A stretch of 45,293 nt of DNA from Candidatus Wirthbacteria bacterium (GTDB lineage: Bacteria; Patescibacteriota; CG2-30-54-11). The notes beneath the pieces are model-generated. The model searched no databases and was not told the DNA's origin. It worked only from the letters and a program-made list of their open reading frames with translations. This document shows positions 1 through 8,656 of this stretch, piece by piece. Location of the stretch: assembly GCA_903889905.1 (NCBI GenBank), contig CAISZI010000050.1:1-45293 (forward strand), in the 5' to 3' direction. Positions within the stretch are counted from its first letter, which is position 1. Each line of letters opens with the position of its first letter. The position numbers and the translations under genes were made by a program.

Positions 1-99
1 ACGAAGTGGTATTGAATATCATATGTTGCGTTACTAGTACTCTTTTTCATACCCCTACTTTATCACGCTTCTGACCTTGCTTTAAGGTGTCGTATTCAT

Positions 100-126
100 C
101 CCCTGGCTTAAAAGCCAGGGGTTTTC
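100..126 (+). terminator. Intrinsic terminator-like hairpin at the window start
   Basis: CCCCTGGCTT pairs perfectly with AAGCCAGGGG (10 bp, loop AA) and is followed by TTTTC. It lies just before the start chosen for the first gene, so it probably ends a transcript from outside the window. Hairpins of the form CCCCTGGC..GCCAGGGG also occur at IS200/IS605 ends, so a remnant of such an element is an alternative. Bases 1-99 hold nothing else I can support. Confidence 0.6.
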
Positions 127-161
127 TACGACGCAATAAATATTATTACGGAATAATACAT

Positions 162-1016
162 ATGGACAGAGAACGCATTTCCATTACAGTCCGCAAAAAT
201 CTGCTTGCCAAACTCGACAGTACCGTCGATGGCGTCAAAATCCGCAGCCGCTCACATGCCCTGGATTATTATCTCAGCAAGGCGCTCAGCCCGTCGGTGA
301 GCAAAGCCATCATCCTCTGCGGCGGCATGGGAACCAAGATGCGACCTTTTACCTACGAAATGCCCAAAGCCATGTTGCCCATCCATGGCCGGCCACTACT
401 GGAACACACAATAGAACTGCTGAAACGCTATCAAATCACCCAGATTATCCTCTCAGTCGGTGACCTGGGCGACAAAATTCGTGACCATTTTGGCAGCGGT
501 GAAAAATTCGGGGTCCGCACCACTTATCTGCGTCAGCCTGGTGCGGTGGGCACGGGTGGGGCGCTGGCCATGGCTGAAGGCATGCTCCAGAACGAAACCT
601 TTCTGCTCATGCACGGCGACATTCTGGCCGACATCGACCTGGATGACCTGATCAGTTTTCACCAGGAGTCGGATTATGTCTGCAGCCTGGCGCTGACTTC
701 GGCCAGTAACGCAGCCGACTTTGGTGTGGCGCAGGTCAAACGCAACCAGATCGTAGCCTTTGACGAAAAACCTGACCCCAAAGATTCAGCTTCCAACCTA
801 GTCAACGCGGGTATTGCCATATGCGAACCAGCGATTTTTGCGCTGCTCCCGATCCGTACGCCTTGCTCGCTCGAAAATGACGTTTTTCATCCCATGGCCA
901 CTCAAGGCAAACTCGGAGGTTATTTTTTTGCCGGCAAATGGTTTGACATTGGCACGCCAAAGCACTACGAACAGGCGCTTAAAGGCTGGCATAAAAACCC
1001 TGCTGCTTCACTCTAG
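162..1016 (+). CDS. Ribbon-helix-helix domain fused to NDP-sugar nucleotidyltransferase
   Basis: The C-terminal roughly 235 residues form a sugar-1-phosphate nucleotidyltransferase of the RmlA/GlmU-N/GMP type, which makes NDP-sugars from NTP and sugar-1-phosphate. The signature AIILCGGMGTKMRPFTYEMP includes the nucleotide-binding glycine loop, with Lys where most members have Arg. Other landmarks are PGAVGTGGALAMAEG, the metal-site HGDILADID and a late FDIGTP. The first about 45 residues (from MDRERISITV) look like a CopG/Arc-type ribbon-helix-helix DNA-binding domain. ATG 162 is chosen because GGAATA precedes it and because a longer reading frame from 87 would run through the hairpin at 100-121. 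It stops 16 bases before glpX and is probably co-transcribed. The sugar substrate cannot be told from sequence. Confidence 0.85.
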   Translation: MDRERISITVRKNLLAKLDSTVDGVKIRSRSHALDYYLSKALSPSVSKAIILCGGMGTKMRPFTYEMPKAMLPIHGRPLLEHTIELLKRYQITQIILSVGDLGDKIRDHFGSGEKFGVRTTYLRQPGAVGTGGALAMAEGMLQNETFLLMHGDILADIDLDDLISFHQESDYVCSLALTSASNAADFGVAQVKRNQIVAFDEKPDPKDSASNLVNAGIAICEPAIFALLPIRTPCSLENDVFHPMATQGKLGGYFFAGKWFDIGTPKHYEQALKGWHKNPAASL

Positions 1017-1032
1017 AAAATAGGAGCTCAAT

Positions 1033-2013
1033 ATGGAAAAAGCACTCGGACTGGACCTGCTACGGGTCACCGAAATGGCGGCACTGGCAGCAGCCCGCAC
1101 CATGGGATGTGGCAACAAGGATTTTTCTGACCAGAAAGCCACCTCCAGTCTGCGCGAGGAACTGAACAAACTGCCCATGCGCGGCACGATCGTGATCGGT
1201 GAAGGCGAACGCGACGAAGCTCCCATGCTGTATGTCGGCGAACATGTCGGCACCTGGGAAGAAGGCGCCGGGATCATAGAGGTGGACATTGCTGTAGACC
1301 CGTTGGAGAACACCAATGCCACTGTTAACGGTCTCAATAACGCCATTGCTGCCATTGCAATGGCCGAACGGGGCGGCCTGCTGCATGCGCCGGATGTATA
1401 CATGAACAAAATCGTCGTGGGCCCGACCGCCGCCGGTTGCATCGACATCAATGCCTCACCCACCGACAACATCCACGCGATTGCCAAAGCCTACGACCGC
1501 ATGCCCAACGAAATCGTCATTGCCGTGCTCGACCGCGACCGTCATAAAACGCTGATCGCCGAAGTACGTTCCACCGGCGCCCGCATCAAACTGATACCCG
1601 ATGGTGACTTAAGTGCCGGCATTGCGGCTGCCATGCGTGGAACCGGTGTGCATGCCGTACTCGGCATTGGCGGCGCGCCCGAGGGCGTCCTCACGGCTGC
1701 GGCACTGCGTTGCCTGGGTGGTGAAATGCAGGCCAAACTGGTCGCGCTGAGTGCCGCTCAGACAATCAGACTTCAGGAACTTGGCGTCAACGACCAGGAC
1801 AAAATTTACAATACCGAAGACCTGGCACCCGGAAATGAGCTGATTTTTGCCGCCACCGGCGTCACTCCTGGTGATTTGCTTCAAGGCGTCCGTTTTTTCA
1901 AAGGTGGCGCACGCACTGAAACGCTGATCATCAGCATGCAAAGCCGCAAAGTACGCTTTGTCGACACGATTCATTTGCTCTCGCACGACCGGGTCAAAGT
2001 GATGTTTAAATAA
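1033..2013 (+). CDS. glpX: Class II fructose-1,6-bisphosphatase (GlpX family)
   Basis: Hydrolyses fructose-1,6-bisphosphate to fructose-6-phosphate, the committing step of gluconeogenesis; some family members also act on sedoheptulose-1,7-bisphosphate. At 326 residues it has the usual GlpX length. Family landmarks include GEGERDEAPMLYVGE near residue 57, the metal-site region DIAVDPLENTNATVNG near residue 87, DRDRH near 166, and GIGGAPEGVLTAAALRCLGG near 215. A TAGGAG ribosome site sits 8 bases before the ATG. It follows the nucleotidyltransferase by 16 bases, which suggests one transcript feeding sugar phosphates into sugar-nucleotide synthesis; that link is inference. It is the only FBPase seen in the window. 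Confidence 0.95.
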   Translation: MEKALGLDLLRVTEMAALAAARTMGCGNKDFSDQKATSSLREELNKLPMRGTIVIGEGERDEAPMLYVGEHVGTWEEGAGIIEVDIAVDPLENTNATVNGLNNAIAAIAMAERGGLLHAPDVYMNKIVVGPTAAGCIDINASPTDNIHAIAKAYDRMPNEIVIAVLDRDRHKTLIAEVRSTGARIKLIPDGDLSAGIAAAMRGTGVHAVLGIGGAPEGVLTAAALRCLGGEMQAKLVALSAAQTIRLQELGVNDQDKIYNTEDLAPGNELIFAATGVTPGDLLQGVRFFKGGARTETLIISMQSRKVRFVDTIHLLSHDRVKVMFK

Positions 2014-2102
2014 CAGCTTCGTTTGTCAGCCAGGCTTTCACTTGTTTTGTCAGCAGTGTTGGCCTATGCTTTTTGGGAATTCAGGCATTCCTTCATTTAT
2101 TA

Positions 2103-2993
2103 ATGCTGTGTAATAACTTGGACCACCGCGTTTATCTCTCCGACGCCCGCACCATGGCACAACTTCATGTCGAAAGCATTGACCTGGTCTATACAGCGCC
2201 CCCTTTTTGGAACCACCTGAAGTATTCCGACGACAAGGCGCAACTGGGCAACGTTAATGATATTGCGACGTTTTATACCGAGTTGCTGCAAGTTTTCCGC
2301 GAAAGCGTGCGCGTCCTCAAAACAGGACATTTGCTGGTATTGCAATGTTTCGACTTTTATCAAACAAAAACCGGCGAAATCGCCGAGCTCATCCCGTTTC
2401 ATGCCCGGATGTTGACTGACTTGCCGAGGCTCGGCCTGGTTCCCGTGGATCATAGCATCTGGCTTACACATGAAGCCAAAAATAACCCCACATTGCCACA
2501 GGACGGCAACGCTCTCCGCCAAAGGCAGGATTTGCTGCAGCAACGCCTGACGCATGTGCTTGTCTTTGTCAAAGGCCAGGTAACGGCAGCAACCCCGGCT
2601 TTGACACAGAATTACTGGCAGCCGGTCAAGCGCAGCACCGAGCACTCCCGGTTACTGCATTCGCATCAGCTTTATCGCGTTTCCCGCTGGCTGCTGTCCT
2701 TGCTTCCCCAAAAAACAATCGATCGGATCAAGCGCATTGGCAACCAGAAACAAGTCGTACAGCACACCGCTCGTCAGTATGAAGCAGAATCGGCAGCGGC
2801 CCCCTGCGAGGACGCGATTTTGCGTTATTCCAAGCCAGACGAAACTGTGCTGGACCCCTTTGTCGGAAGTGGTGTCACCATTGCCTGCGCTGAAGCGCTT
2901 CAACGCAACACGATCAGTTTCGAAATCAACCCAAAAATGAGCGCCATCATCCAGGATCGGCTCCAAGACACCCAAATTGTATTTTTAACTTGA
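2103..2993 (+). CDS. DNA methyltransferase-like protein (N4/N6 class, circularly permuted)
   Basis: Looks like the DNA methylase N-4/N-6 family: the catalytic motif comes first and the AdoMet-binding motif last (beta order). Motif I is DPFVGSGVT near residue 260, followed by AEALQRNTISFEINP. Motif IV reads TAPPFW near residue 32, where active enzymes usually have (T/S)SPPY or SPPW. The first Ser is therefore Ala and the aromatic is Phe, so activity or substrate may differ. ATG 2103 is preferred; an in-frame TTG at 2073 would add 10 residues, and neither has a strong ribosome site. No restriction nuclease is adjacent, so it would be an orphan methylase or a methylase-fold protein with another role. 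Confidence 0.7.
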   Translation: MLCNNLDHRVYLSDARTMAQLHVESIDLVYTAPPFWNHLKYSDDKAQLGNVNDIATFYTELLQVFRESVRVLKTGHLLVLQCFDFYQTKTGEIAELIPFHARMLTDLPRLGLVPVDHSIWLTHEAKNNPTLPQDGNALRQRQDLLQQRLTHVLVFVKGQVTAATPALTQNYWQPVKRSTEHSRLLHSHQLYRVSRWLLSLLPQKTIDRIKRIGNQKQVVQHTARQYEAESAAAPCEDAILRYSKPDETVLDPFVGSGVTIACAEALQRNTISFEINPKMSAIIQDRLQDTQIVFLT

Positions 2994-3109
2994 TCCGATT
3001 TCTCTCGCCTGACTCCATGTCTATCTACTCAAAAACAATCATACTTGATTATCAATGAGTTGATTGCAATAATGCGACCATGTGTTATTAAAAAAAAGGA
3101 TGACAACGC

Positions 3110-4591
3110 ATGTTTCAATGCCAGGAAAGATATGATGTGATTGTGATCGGCGCCGGGGTTGTCGGTTGCGCCATTGCGCGCGAGCTCTCCAGGTTCCAGC
3201 TCGACATTCTCGTCATTGAGAAAGAAGACGACGTCGCGAGCGGCACGTCCAAAGCCAACAGCGGGGTCCTGCACGCCGGTTTCAATGTTCCTACCGCATC
3301 GCTCAAAGCCAAAACTAACGTGGATGGTCGTGCCTGCTTTGAACAACTTCACCAAGAACTGCACTTTCCCATGCGCATCGATGGCAAGCTGGTTATTGCC
3401 AAAAATGATGAAGAACTCCCCTATCTGGAAAAGCTTCTGGCCCAAGGGCTGAAAAACGGCGTCAAGGGGCTCGCGATCATTGACCACAACCAGATTAAGC
3501 ATCTGGAACCCAATGTCGAAGGCAAATACGCACTCTTTTCGGCGCTGACCGGCGTCATTTCACCCTACCAGTTCACGATTGCGCTGGCCGAAAACGCCGC
3601 CCAAAACGGTACCCATTTCCTGTTTGACGAAGGGGTAACCGAATGCCGGCCTGCTGCAGGCAAAGAAGAAAGCAATTTCACCATCGTCACATCTGAAGGC
3701 AACCATTTTAAATCTCGCTGGGTGATCAATGCCGCTGGCCTCGCGGCGGACAAGATTTGCCAGCTGATCGGCGAGGATCGTTATACTGTTTGCCCCTGCA
3801 AAGGTGAATATTTCATTACCGACAAAGTCCCGCCCAGTGTCCTGGGCCGTCCCATTTATCCGGTACCACCCAAGCATGGTGCGGGCCTTGGGGTACATCT
3901 GACCGTCAGCATTGACCGCAATGTGCTGATCGGGCCGTCGGCTGAATACTGTGATTCAACCGATGACATCCAGAACACGCAAGCAACCATGCAGGTGCTC
4001 AAAAATGAAGCCTACGAACTAATGCCTGTGCTGCGGGACGTTCCCTTTATCCGCAGTTATGTCGGCATCCGGCCCAAGTTGATCCAAACCAAAAGCCGGG
4101 AAAATTTCGCCGACTTTGTCATCCAGCCCAATCAAAAATTTAATCATTTCATCGAACTGGTGGGCATCGAGTCGCCAGGACTCACCGCTTCCCCCGCCAT
4201 TGCCAAAATGATCGTGGACATGATCGGTGCCCAGGAAAAGTTGAAAAACAGAGAACGCTGGAATCCCGAACGAAAAACAACCCCGTCCTTTCACACTTTG
4301 CCCGTAGAAGAACAAGTCAAACTCGCTGACCAGGATCCGCTCTATCGCGAAATCATCTGCCGTTGTGAACTGGTGACCAAACGGGAAGTGGTGGACGCCA
4401 TCAATAACACTCTCGGTGTCACAACGCTGGATGCCATCAAACGACGCAGCCGGTCCATGATGGGCCGCTGCCAGGGAGGTTTTTGCTCCACCAAAATCGT
4501 CGACATCATGATTCGTGAATTCGGGATCAAGCCAGAAGCGATCCGGGTCAATAACAAACAATCAAACCTTTTTGTGGGGAAGATCAAATGA
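3110..4591 (+). CDS. FAD-dependent oxidoreductase, GlpA-like, with C-terminal [2Fe-2S] domain
   Basis: A DAO-family flavoprotein of the anaerobic glycerol-3-phosphate dehydrogenase type (oxidises G3P to dihydroxyacetone phosphate). The N-terminal FAD loop is VIVIGAGVVGCAIARELSRF, followed by GTSKANSGVLHAGF. The last about 95 residues carry a BFD-like iron-sulphur domain with cysteines in ICRCE and GRCQGGFC. A ribosome site (AAAGGATGA) precedes ATG 3110. The next gene starts inside its stop (ATGA overlap), and the third gene follows 6 bases later, the usual operon for this enzyme type. L-2-hydroxyglutarate or other 2-hydroxyacids are alternative substrates for the fold; the operon partners favour G3P. 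Confidence 0.85.
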   Translation: MFQCQERYDVIVIGAGVVGCAIARELSRFQLDILVIEKEDDVASGTSKANSGVLHAGFNVPTASLKAKTNVDGRACFEQLHQELHFPMRIDGKLVIAKNDEELPYLEKLLAQGLKNGVKGLAIIDHNQIKHLEPNVEGKYALFSALTGVISPYQFTIALAENAAQNGTHFLFDEGVTECRPAAGKEESNFTIVTSEGNHFKSRWVINAAGLAADKICQLIGEDRYTVCPCKGEYFITDKVPPSVLGRPIYPVPPKHGAGLGVHLTVSIDRNVLIGPSAEYCDSTDDIQNTQATMQVLKNEAYELMPVLRDVPFIRSYVGIRPKLIQTKSRENFADFVIQPNQKFNHFIELVGIESPGLTASPAIAKMIVDMIGAQEKLKNRERWNPERKTTPSFHTLPVEEQVKLADQDPLYREIICRCELVTKREVVDAINNTLGVTTLDAIKRRSRSMMGRCQGGFCSTKIVDIMIREFGIKPEAIRVNNKQSNLFVGKIK

Positions 4592-5847
4592 TCGAACGCA
4601 ACGTCGACGTCGCCATCATTGGTGGTGGCCCATCCGGCCTTGCGGCTGCCATTGCCGCCAAAAGAAGTGGAAGCCAAAACGTCCTGATTCTCGAGCGCAA
4701 CAATTTCCTGGGCGGAATTCTTATCCAATGCATTCACCCGGGTTTTGGCATGCATTTATATCAGGAAGAATTGACCGGCCCGGAATTTGCCGCGCGGCTC
4801 ATCGCTGACGCTGCGAAAGAAGGTGTCGAATACCTGCTCAAAGCCATGGTCGTCGATTTAAACGACCAAAAAGAACTGATCGTGGACTCACCTCAAGGTT
4901 TGATCAAGATCAAGGCCAAAGCCGTGATCCTGGCCATGGGTTGCCGCGAACGGACCCGAGGCATGATCGGGATCCCGGGATTCAGACCTGCCGGCGTCTT
5001 CAGTGCTGGTACGGCACAAAACTATATTAATATGCAAAACCTCCAGATCGGACGCGAGGCCATCATCCTGGGTTCTGGCGACATCGGTCTAATTATGGCA
5101 CGGCATCTAACGCTCGAGGGCATTCATGTGATCGGCGTTCATGAAGTGCTGCCGTATTGCAGCGGCTCGATCCGCAATCGCGTGCAGTGCCTCGAGGATT
5201 TCGGTATTCCACTCCATTTGTCCTCAACCGTCACCGACATCCACGGCAAACATCGGCTGGAAGCCGTCACGGTGGCCAAGGTTGACGGCAAGTTGCAACC
5301 CATCGCCGGAACCGAGCAAAAAATCGCCTGCGACACCCTGCTGCTCTCCGTCGGTTTGATCCCTGAAAATGAACTCGCCCGCAAAGCCGGCGTGAAACTT
5401 TCGGTACAAAGCAAAGGCGCGGAAGTCGACGACCATCTCGAAACATCGGTGCCGGGAATATTTTCCTGTGGCAACGTGCTGCACATCCACGACATGGCCG
5501 ACTACGCCAGCAACGAAGGACTGACAGCCGGTCAAAAAGCCAGCGAGTACGCCAGCCACAAAACCCAAAAAGTGCAAAACTTTTCGGTCCACAGCGGCGA
5601 GGGCATTGCTACGGTCATCCCGCAATTTGTGCGTCAGGATACACGCGAAGTTGAAATCAAATTCCGCATCAGAAAGCCAATGTATGACGTCCAGCTCCAG
5701 ATTACCAATCGCGGTCAACCCATTCATACCCGCCGTTTCCAGACCCTGCTGCATTCCGAAATGCAGTTAGTCAAACTCAAGAGCACAGAACCGCTTGATG
5801 ATCTCAAAATCGAAATCGTTCCAATTAGCCAACCCAATGCAAGGTAG
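4588..5847 (+). CDS. FAD/NAD(P)-dependent oxidoreductase, second subunit of the GlpA-type operon
   Basis: A pyridine-nucleotide-disulphide-type flavoprotein. It has an N-terminal FAD motif VAIIGGGPSGLAAAIAA, a GCRERTRG segment near residue 114, a second dinucleotide motif AIILGSGDIGLIMARHL near residue 153, and a late FAD motif GIFSCGNVLHIHD near residue 290. A C-terminal beta-rich tail of about 80 residues follows. It overlaps the upstream dehydrogenase by 4 bases (ATGA), so translation is probably coupled. In this operon type it is thought to pass electrons from the dehydrogenase to another carrier; that role is inferred from context. It lacks the redox-active CxxxxC disulphide of true reductases, as is usual for this group. 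Confidence 0.85.
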   Translation: MIERNVDVAIIGGGPSGLAAAIAAKRSGSQNVLILERNNFLGGILIQCIHPGFGMHLYQEELTGPEFAARLIADAAKEGVEYLLKAMVVDLNDQKELIVDSPQGLIKIKAKAVILAMGCRERTRGMIGIPGFRPAGVFSAGTAQNYINMQNLQIGREAIILGSGDIGLIMARHLTLEGIHVIGVHEVLPYCSGSIRNRVQCLEDFGIPLHLSSTVTDIHGKHRLEAVTVAKVDGKLQPIAGTEQKIACDTLLLSVGLIPENELARKAGVKLSVQSKGAEVDDHLETSVPGIFSCGNVLHIHDMADYASNEGLTAGQKASEYASHKTQKVQNFSVHSGEGIATVIPQFVRQDTREVEIKFRIRKPMYDVQLQITNRGQPIHTRRFQTLLHSEMQLVKLKSTEPLDDLKIEIVPISQPNAR

Positions 5848-5853
5848 CAACAG

Positions 5854-6222
5854 ATGACCGAACTCAAACAAATCTACTGCATCCTTTGCCCCAATGCCTG
5901 CGCGATGGCTGTCAGCGTGGACAGCGAAAATAAAAGTATCGTCACCGTAAGTAACAACCGATGCAATCGCGGCCCCAAATACGCCGCTCAAGAAATCCTG
6001 CTCCCCAAACGCACCCTGATCACCACCATCCCGATCGACTCCCAAGACTGGCCCGTGGTCAGTGTCCGCACTGCTACCGCTATCCCCAAAGAACGCATGT
6101 TTGATGTCTACAACGAAATCAAACGCTGCCACCTCGCCGCCCCGGTTACCATTGGCGACGTGGTGATTAAAGATGTGTTAGGACTGGGAACGGATGTAGT
6201 GGTGACGAGGACGATCCGGTAG
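5854..6222 (+). CDS. DUF1667 iron-sulphur-type protein
   Basis: A 122-residue protein with the DUF1667 pattern: an N-terminal CILCPNACAM, then CNRGPKYAAQEI, then a LITTIPI strand and a C-terminal region with VTIGDVVIKDVLGLGTDVVVTR. Four cysteines (two in CxxC spacing, one five residues on, one in CNRG) could hold a metal or Fe-S cluster, which is inference. Genes of this family are regularly third in operons with GlpA-like and NAD(P)/FAD oxidoreductases, exactly as here (6-base gap after the second flavoprotein). A strong terminator follows within 35 bases, so the operon ends here. Confidence 0.85.
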   Translation: MTELKQIYCILCPNACAMAVSVDSENKSIVTVSNNRCNRGPKYAAQEILLPKRTLITTIPIDSQDWPVVSVRTATAIPKERMFDVYNEIKRCHLAAPVTIGDVVIKDVLGLGTDVVVTRTIR

Positions 6223-6255
6223 AAACACGCAACAAAACGGCCCGACCAAGTTTTT

Positions 6256-6286
6256 AAAAAGCCTCCGAAGGTGTCGGAGGCTTTTT
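6256..6286. terminator. Bidirectional intrinsic terminator
   Basis: AAAAAGCCTCCGA pairs with TCGGAGGCTTTTT around a 5-base loop, with T-runs on both strands. It lies between the end of the flavoprotein operon and the convergent metallophosphoesterase gene and can stop both. Confidence 0.9.
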
Positions 6287-6294
6287 AAAAGGAT

Positions 6295-7722
6295 TCATAA
6301 TCTATTCTGACCAATCTCAAAAGATCTCAGCTCTTGACCGTCAGGATCGCGGAAGATCAGCTCCATTGTAGTAGGTAATACTCTCACGTCCAGAAAACCG
6401 TATTGCTGCGGGGCATACCAGATCGAGGCAGGCGATAGATGGGAAGCTCTCGGGTCAAGCTTACCGCCCATGGCACCCACCACAGCGTAGCTGACGCCAT
6501 TATGCTGCAGGAACTCCAGGTCATGGTCGTGGCCAGAAACGACCAGGTCAACTTTGTATTGCTCCAGCAGCGGAGCTACCTCAGAAACCATGTCGGCAGG
6601 GTCATACCAGGCCATACCGTTGAATTCGCTGCTGGAGGCGTAGACCATGGAATGGAGCATAACGATGGTCCAGTCGTCCACGGGGATCGCTTGAAGTTGT
6701 CGCTCAAACCACTGCCGTTGCTGCGGGGAAAAACTCTCGACACCCCACAGCATTTTGAGCAGAATAAAATGGACTCTGCCTGAATCGATGCGATAATACG
6801 TGGAAGTACCTGTTTGTGTAGCCATGCCATTCGGGTACAGATAGGCGACATACTGCGGGCTGCCGTTGATGATCGCGTCATGATTCCCCATGAGCGGCCG
6901 CCAAGGCACAGCACAGGTGGATGGCGCAAACGTATTCAGGGCTGCTTTCCAGTCGCCGATGCTGGAACCCATATTGACCAGATCGCCGGTGATGAAAAAG
7001 GCGTGGAAACGGTTTTGTGGTGCAGCGATATAGTTCAGCATCTTGGACGTGACTGCGACGTCTCCGCTCGCGCTGTCCCCCAGACCCGCGCCAAAATGCG
7101 GGTCACTGCCGACGGCGAAGTGGTAGAGCGCATTACCATCAGTAGTAAGTGGTGGGGTCGTGAAGGTGCAGACTTCGCCGTCATCCAGTTTCCACTGGTA
7201 CCGGGAATCTGGCAGCAGGTCTGTGACCGGTAGGACGTGATTCGTGGTCGGGCCAGACTCTGTCACCACCTGGTCGAACGAATCGATGCCGTACCTGAGG
7301 GTGCGGATAGATTTATGAGGCGTACGAAAAACGAGCGCGAGATTGGGGACTCCGCTGGATCCTGTGCCGTCGGCCATCAGCAATAGCGGCGGAGTGGACT
7401 CTGCAAAGATGAAGGAAGTGCGTAGAAAATACCCGCCGATTGCAAGAGGAATAATGATGCCAACAATCGCGAAAACAATAGAAAGACGTCGAAAAATGGC
7501 GAACCGGCAGCCGGCAAATGCAAGTAGTGGAGCGACCAACCCAAGTCCGCCGACAGCGTAGAACAGGATTCGGTATAAACCCATCCATTGGAACAATCCC
7601 AGTGTACCATCGACGCTGAAGAGCCACAGCAATACTGCTGCCGTAGATGCCGGGGCAGCAGCGATGAGGATCAGGTAGAGCACTTTGTGAAAGCGATCTT
7701 TCATTTTTTTGTTTCTCGTCAA
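6295..7722 (-). CDS. Membrane-anchored metallophosphoesterase (purple acid phosphatase-like)
   Basis: The 475-residue product starts with three hydrophobic segments (about residues 13-35, 48-68 and 75-100). A fibronectin-type beta domain follows (around YGIDSFDQVV to CTFTTPP), then a calcineurin-like phosphoesterase domain. Metal-ligand motifs are GSDPHFG near 206, ITGDLVNMG near 244, MGNHDA near 278, HS in VMLHSMVY near 356, and SGHDHDLEF near 400. The domain order is that of purple-acid-phosphatase-like extracytoplasmic enzymes that cleave phosphomonoesters or diesters. The catalytic part should face outward if the helices anchor it. Start choice is uncertain: MKDRFHK, six residues on, is an alternative. 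The gene reads away from the integrated element to its right. Confidence 0.85.
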   Translation of the reverse strand: MTRNKKMKDRFHKVLYLILIAAAPASTAAVLLWLFSVDGTLGLFQWMGLYRILFYAVGGLGLVAPLLAFAGCRFAIFRRLSIVFAIVGIIIPLAIGGYFLRTSFIFAESTPPLLLMADGTGSSGVPNLALVFRTPHKSIRTLRYGIDSFDQVVTESGPTTNHVLPVTDLLPDSRYQWKLDDGEVCTFTTPPLTTDGNALYHFAVGSDPHFGAGLGDSASGDVAVTSKMLNYIAAPQNRFHAFFITGDLVNMGSSIGDWKAALNTFAPSTCAVPWRPLMGNHDAIINGSPQYVAYLYPNGMATQTGTSTYYRIDSGRVHFILLKMLWGVESFSPQQRQWFERQLQAIPVDDWTIVMLHSMVYASSSEFNGMAWYDPADMVSEVAPLLEQYKVDLVVSGHDHDLEFLQHNGVSYAVVGAMGGKLDPRASHLSPASIWYAPQQYGFLDVRVLPTTMELIFRDPDGQELRSFEIGQNRL

Positions 7723-7840
7723 AACAAAACTGACTTACCGAACTATACCAAATCCAGGCATGCTTCAAAACTGCCATTGCTCTTCAAGTCTAGGATACAC
7801 GGGCAAGAATAATATTCACGGTGGGTATTTGATACAAAAA

Positions 7841-7876
7841 AAGGGATTTCGACGATTTTCATCATCAAAATCCCTT
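7841..7876 (-). terminator. Orphaned intrinsic terminator, probably once that of tRNA-His
   Basis: Read on the minus strand, AAGGGATTT pairs perfectly with AAATCCCTT (9 bp) and is followed by a run of seven T. No minus-strand gene directly upstream needs it today. Two bases away is the proposed left junction of the integrated element. If the element is removed, this hairpin falls directly behind the CCA end of tRNA-His, so it is best explained as the displaced tRNA terminator. Confidence 0.7.
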
Positions 7877-7877
7877 C

Positions 7878-7883
7878 TGGGGT
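7878..7883 (+). other. Proposed left attachment core (TGGGGT)
   Basis: TGGGGT here matches TGGGGT at the right junction, in direct orientation. Outside the left copy stands the orphan terminator; inside, the sequence becomes clearly A+T-rich. A six-base match alone would be weak. The support comes from the terminator, the tRNA end and the recombinase end all making sense after excision. Confidence 0.55.
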
Positions 7884-8035
7884 CAGTTGGTAAGCGATGT
7901 TATAACATTTTTTTCCAACTCACTTCAGCCAATACATATTCCACAATGCCAGGCAAAACAATAAATTCCATCTGTCCTTGTCTGTTGTTATCCCTACGCA
8001 ATATACTGACAGTGTTAATACTTTAGAAAGCTGAA

Positions 8036-8656
8036 ATGACCGATCAATCTCTATACCTATTCTATGATGAATATCCTGCCGATTTACATCAACAGGATAT
8101 TATGTTTGGAGCGATTATTAATCATCCTTCTGTACTGGATTCCAGCGTTATTAATGATGAAAAGTCATTTCAGACCGATTTGCAAAATTACTGTACGTGT
8201 AATGAACTGAATAAAATTGTCGGTTTTGTTAGAAAAACAGAATTAATTAAAAAATACCTAAATATTAGGATAACAAACTACAGAGAAGAGGCAGGAACGT
8301 TTTCTGGAACTAATCAACTATGGCTGAATTTATTAGCAACATGCGTAAGTATGTATCTCATTAAATATTACAAACTCAATAAACCGCCTGACATAATTAT
8401 TGTGTACGATCCCAAGAGTCTGAGGAATAAACATCAATCACGTTTTTTTACCTTCATGAAGGACGAATTCAACCAGTTTCAAAAACAATTCACAAAATAT
8501 GACGTAAACATTAATTTCCAGCTAGGTAGCAAAAGCATGACAGGAATTGCTATTGCTGATCAAATTGTCAGAGCTGCTTTCTCAACACAAGTTGGAAAAG
8601 ATTTAACGGCATACATCGAAGAAGTGGTTAGAAGCAATCCAAATGTATTTCGTTAA
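8036..8656 (+). CDS. Unknown protein, possibly DUF3800-like
   Basis: A 206-residue protein I do not firmly recognise. It opens with a strand rich in acidic residues (LYLFYDEYPAD), has a central strand DIIIVYDPKS, and ends with SKSMTGIAIADQIVRAAF. This order loosely recalls DUF3800 proteins (N-terminal FYDES, C-terminal S..GLQLADLI), which have an RNase H-like fold and turn up in mobile elements and defence loci. The match is by eye and weak. It is the first gene inside the left end of the element and converges on the next gene with a 4-base overlap. Confidence 0.6.
   Translation: MTDQSLYLFYDEYPADLHQQDIMFGAIINHPSVLDSSVINDEKSFQTDLQNYCTCNELNKIVGFVRKTELIKKYLNIRITNYREEAGTFSGTNQLWLNLLATCVSMYLIKYYKLNKPPDIIIVYDPKSLRNKHQSRFFTFMKDEFNQFQKQFTKYDVNINFQLGSKSMTGIAIADQIVRAAFSTQVGKDLTAYIEEVVRSNPNVFR

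Noticed and set aside
1008-1487. 159-residue minus-strand open frame opposite glpX
   Set aside because: Shadow of a well-supported gene with family motifs on the other strand; composition is that of an antisense frame.
7770-7935. Short matches to tRNA-His (TTCAAGTC near 7783, CTGAAG near 7925) as a displaced tRNA end
   Set aside because: Both are inverted relative to the right junction, while an attachment duplication must be direct.
7900-7971. 23-residue minus-strand frame with an AAGGACAG ribosome-like site, followed by a terminator
   Set aside because: It is tempting as a small protein, but the terminator is better explained as that of tRNA-His. The stretch is also antisense to the predicted recombinase tail. 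Too short to support alone.
7709-8026. 105-residue plus-strand open frame across the left element end
   Set aside because: No ribosome site, odd composition, and it runs through the orphan terminator and the attachment core. The frame that matters here is the one continuing the recombinase in the circle, which is a different frame.
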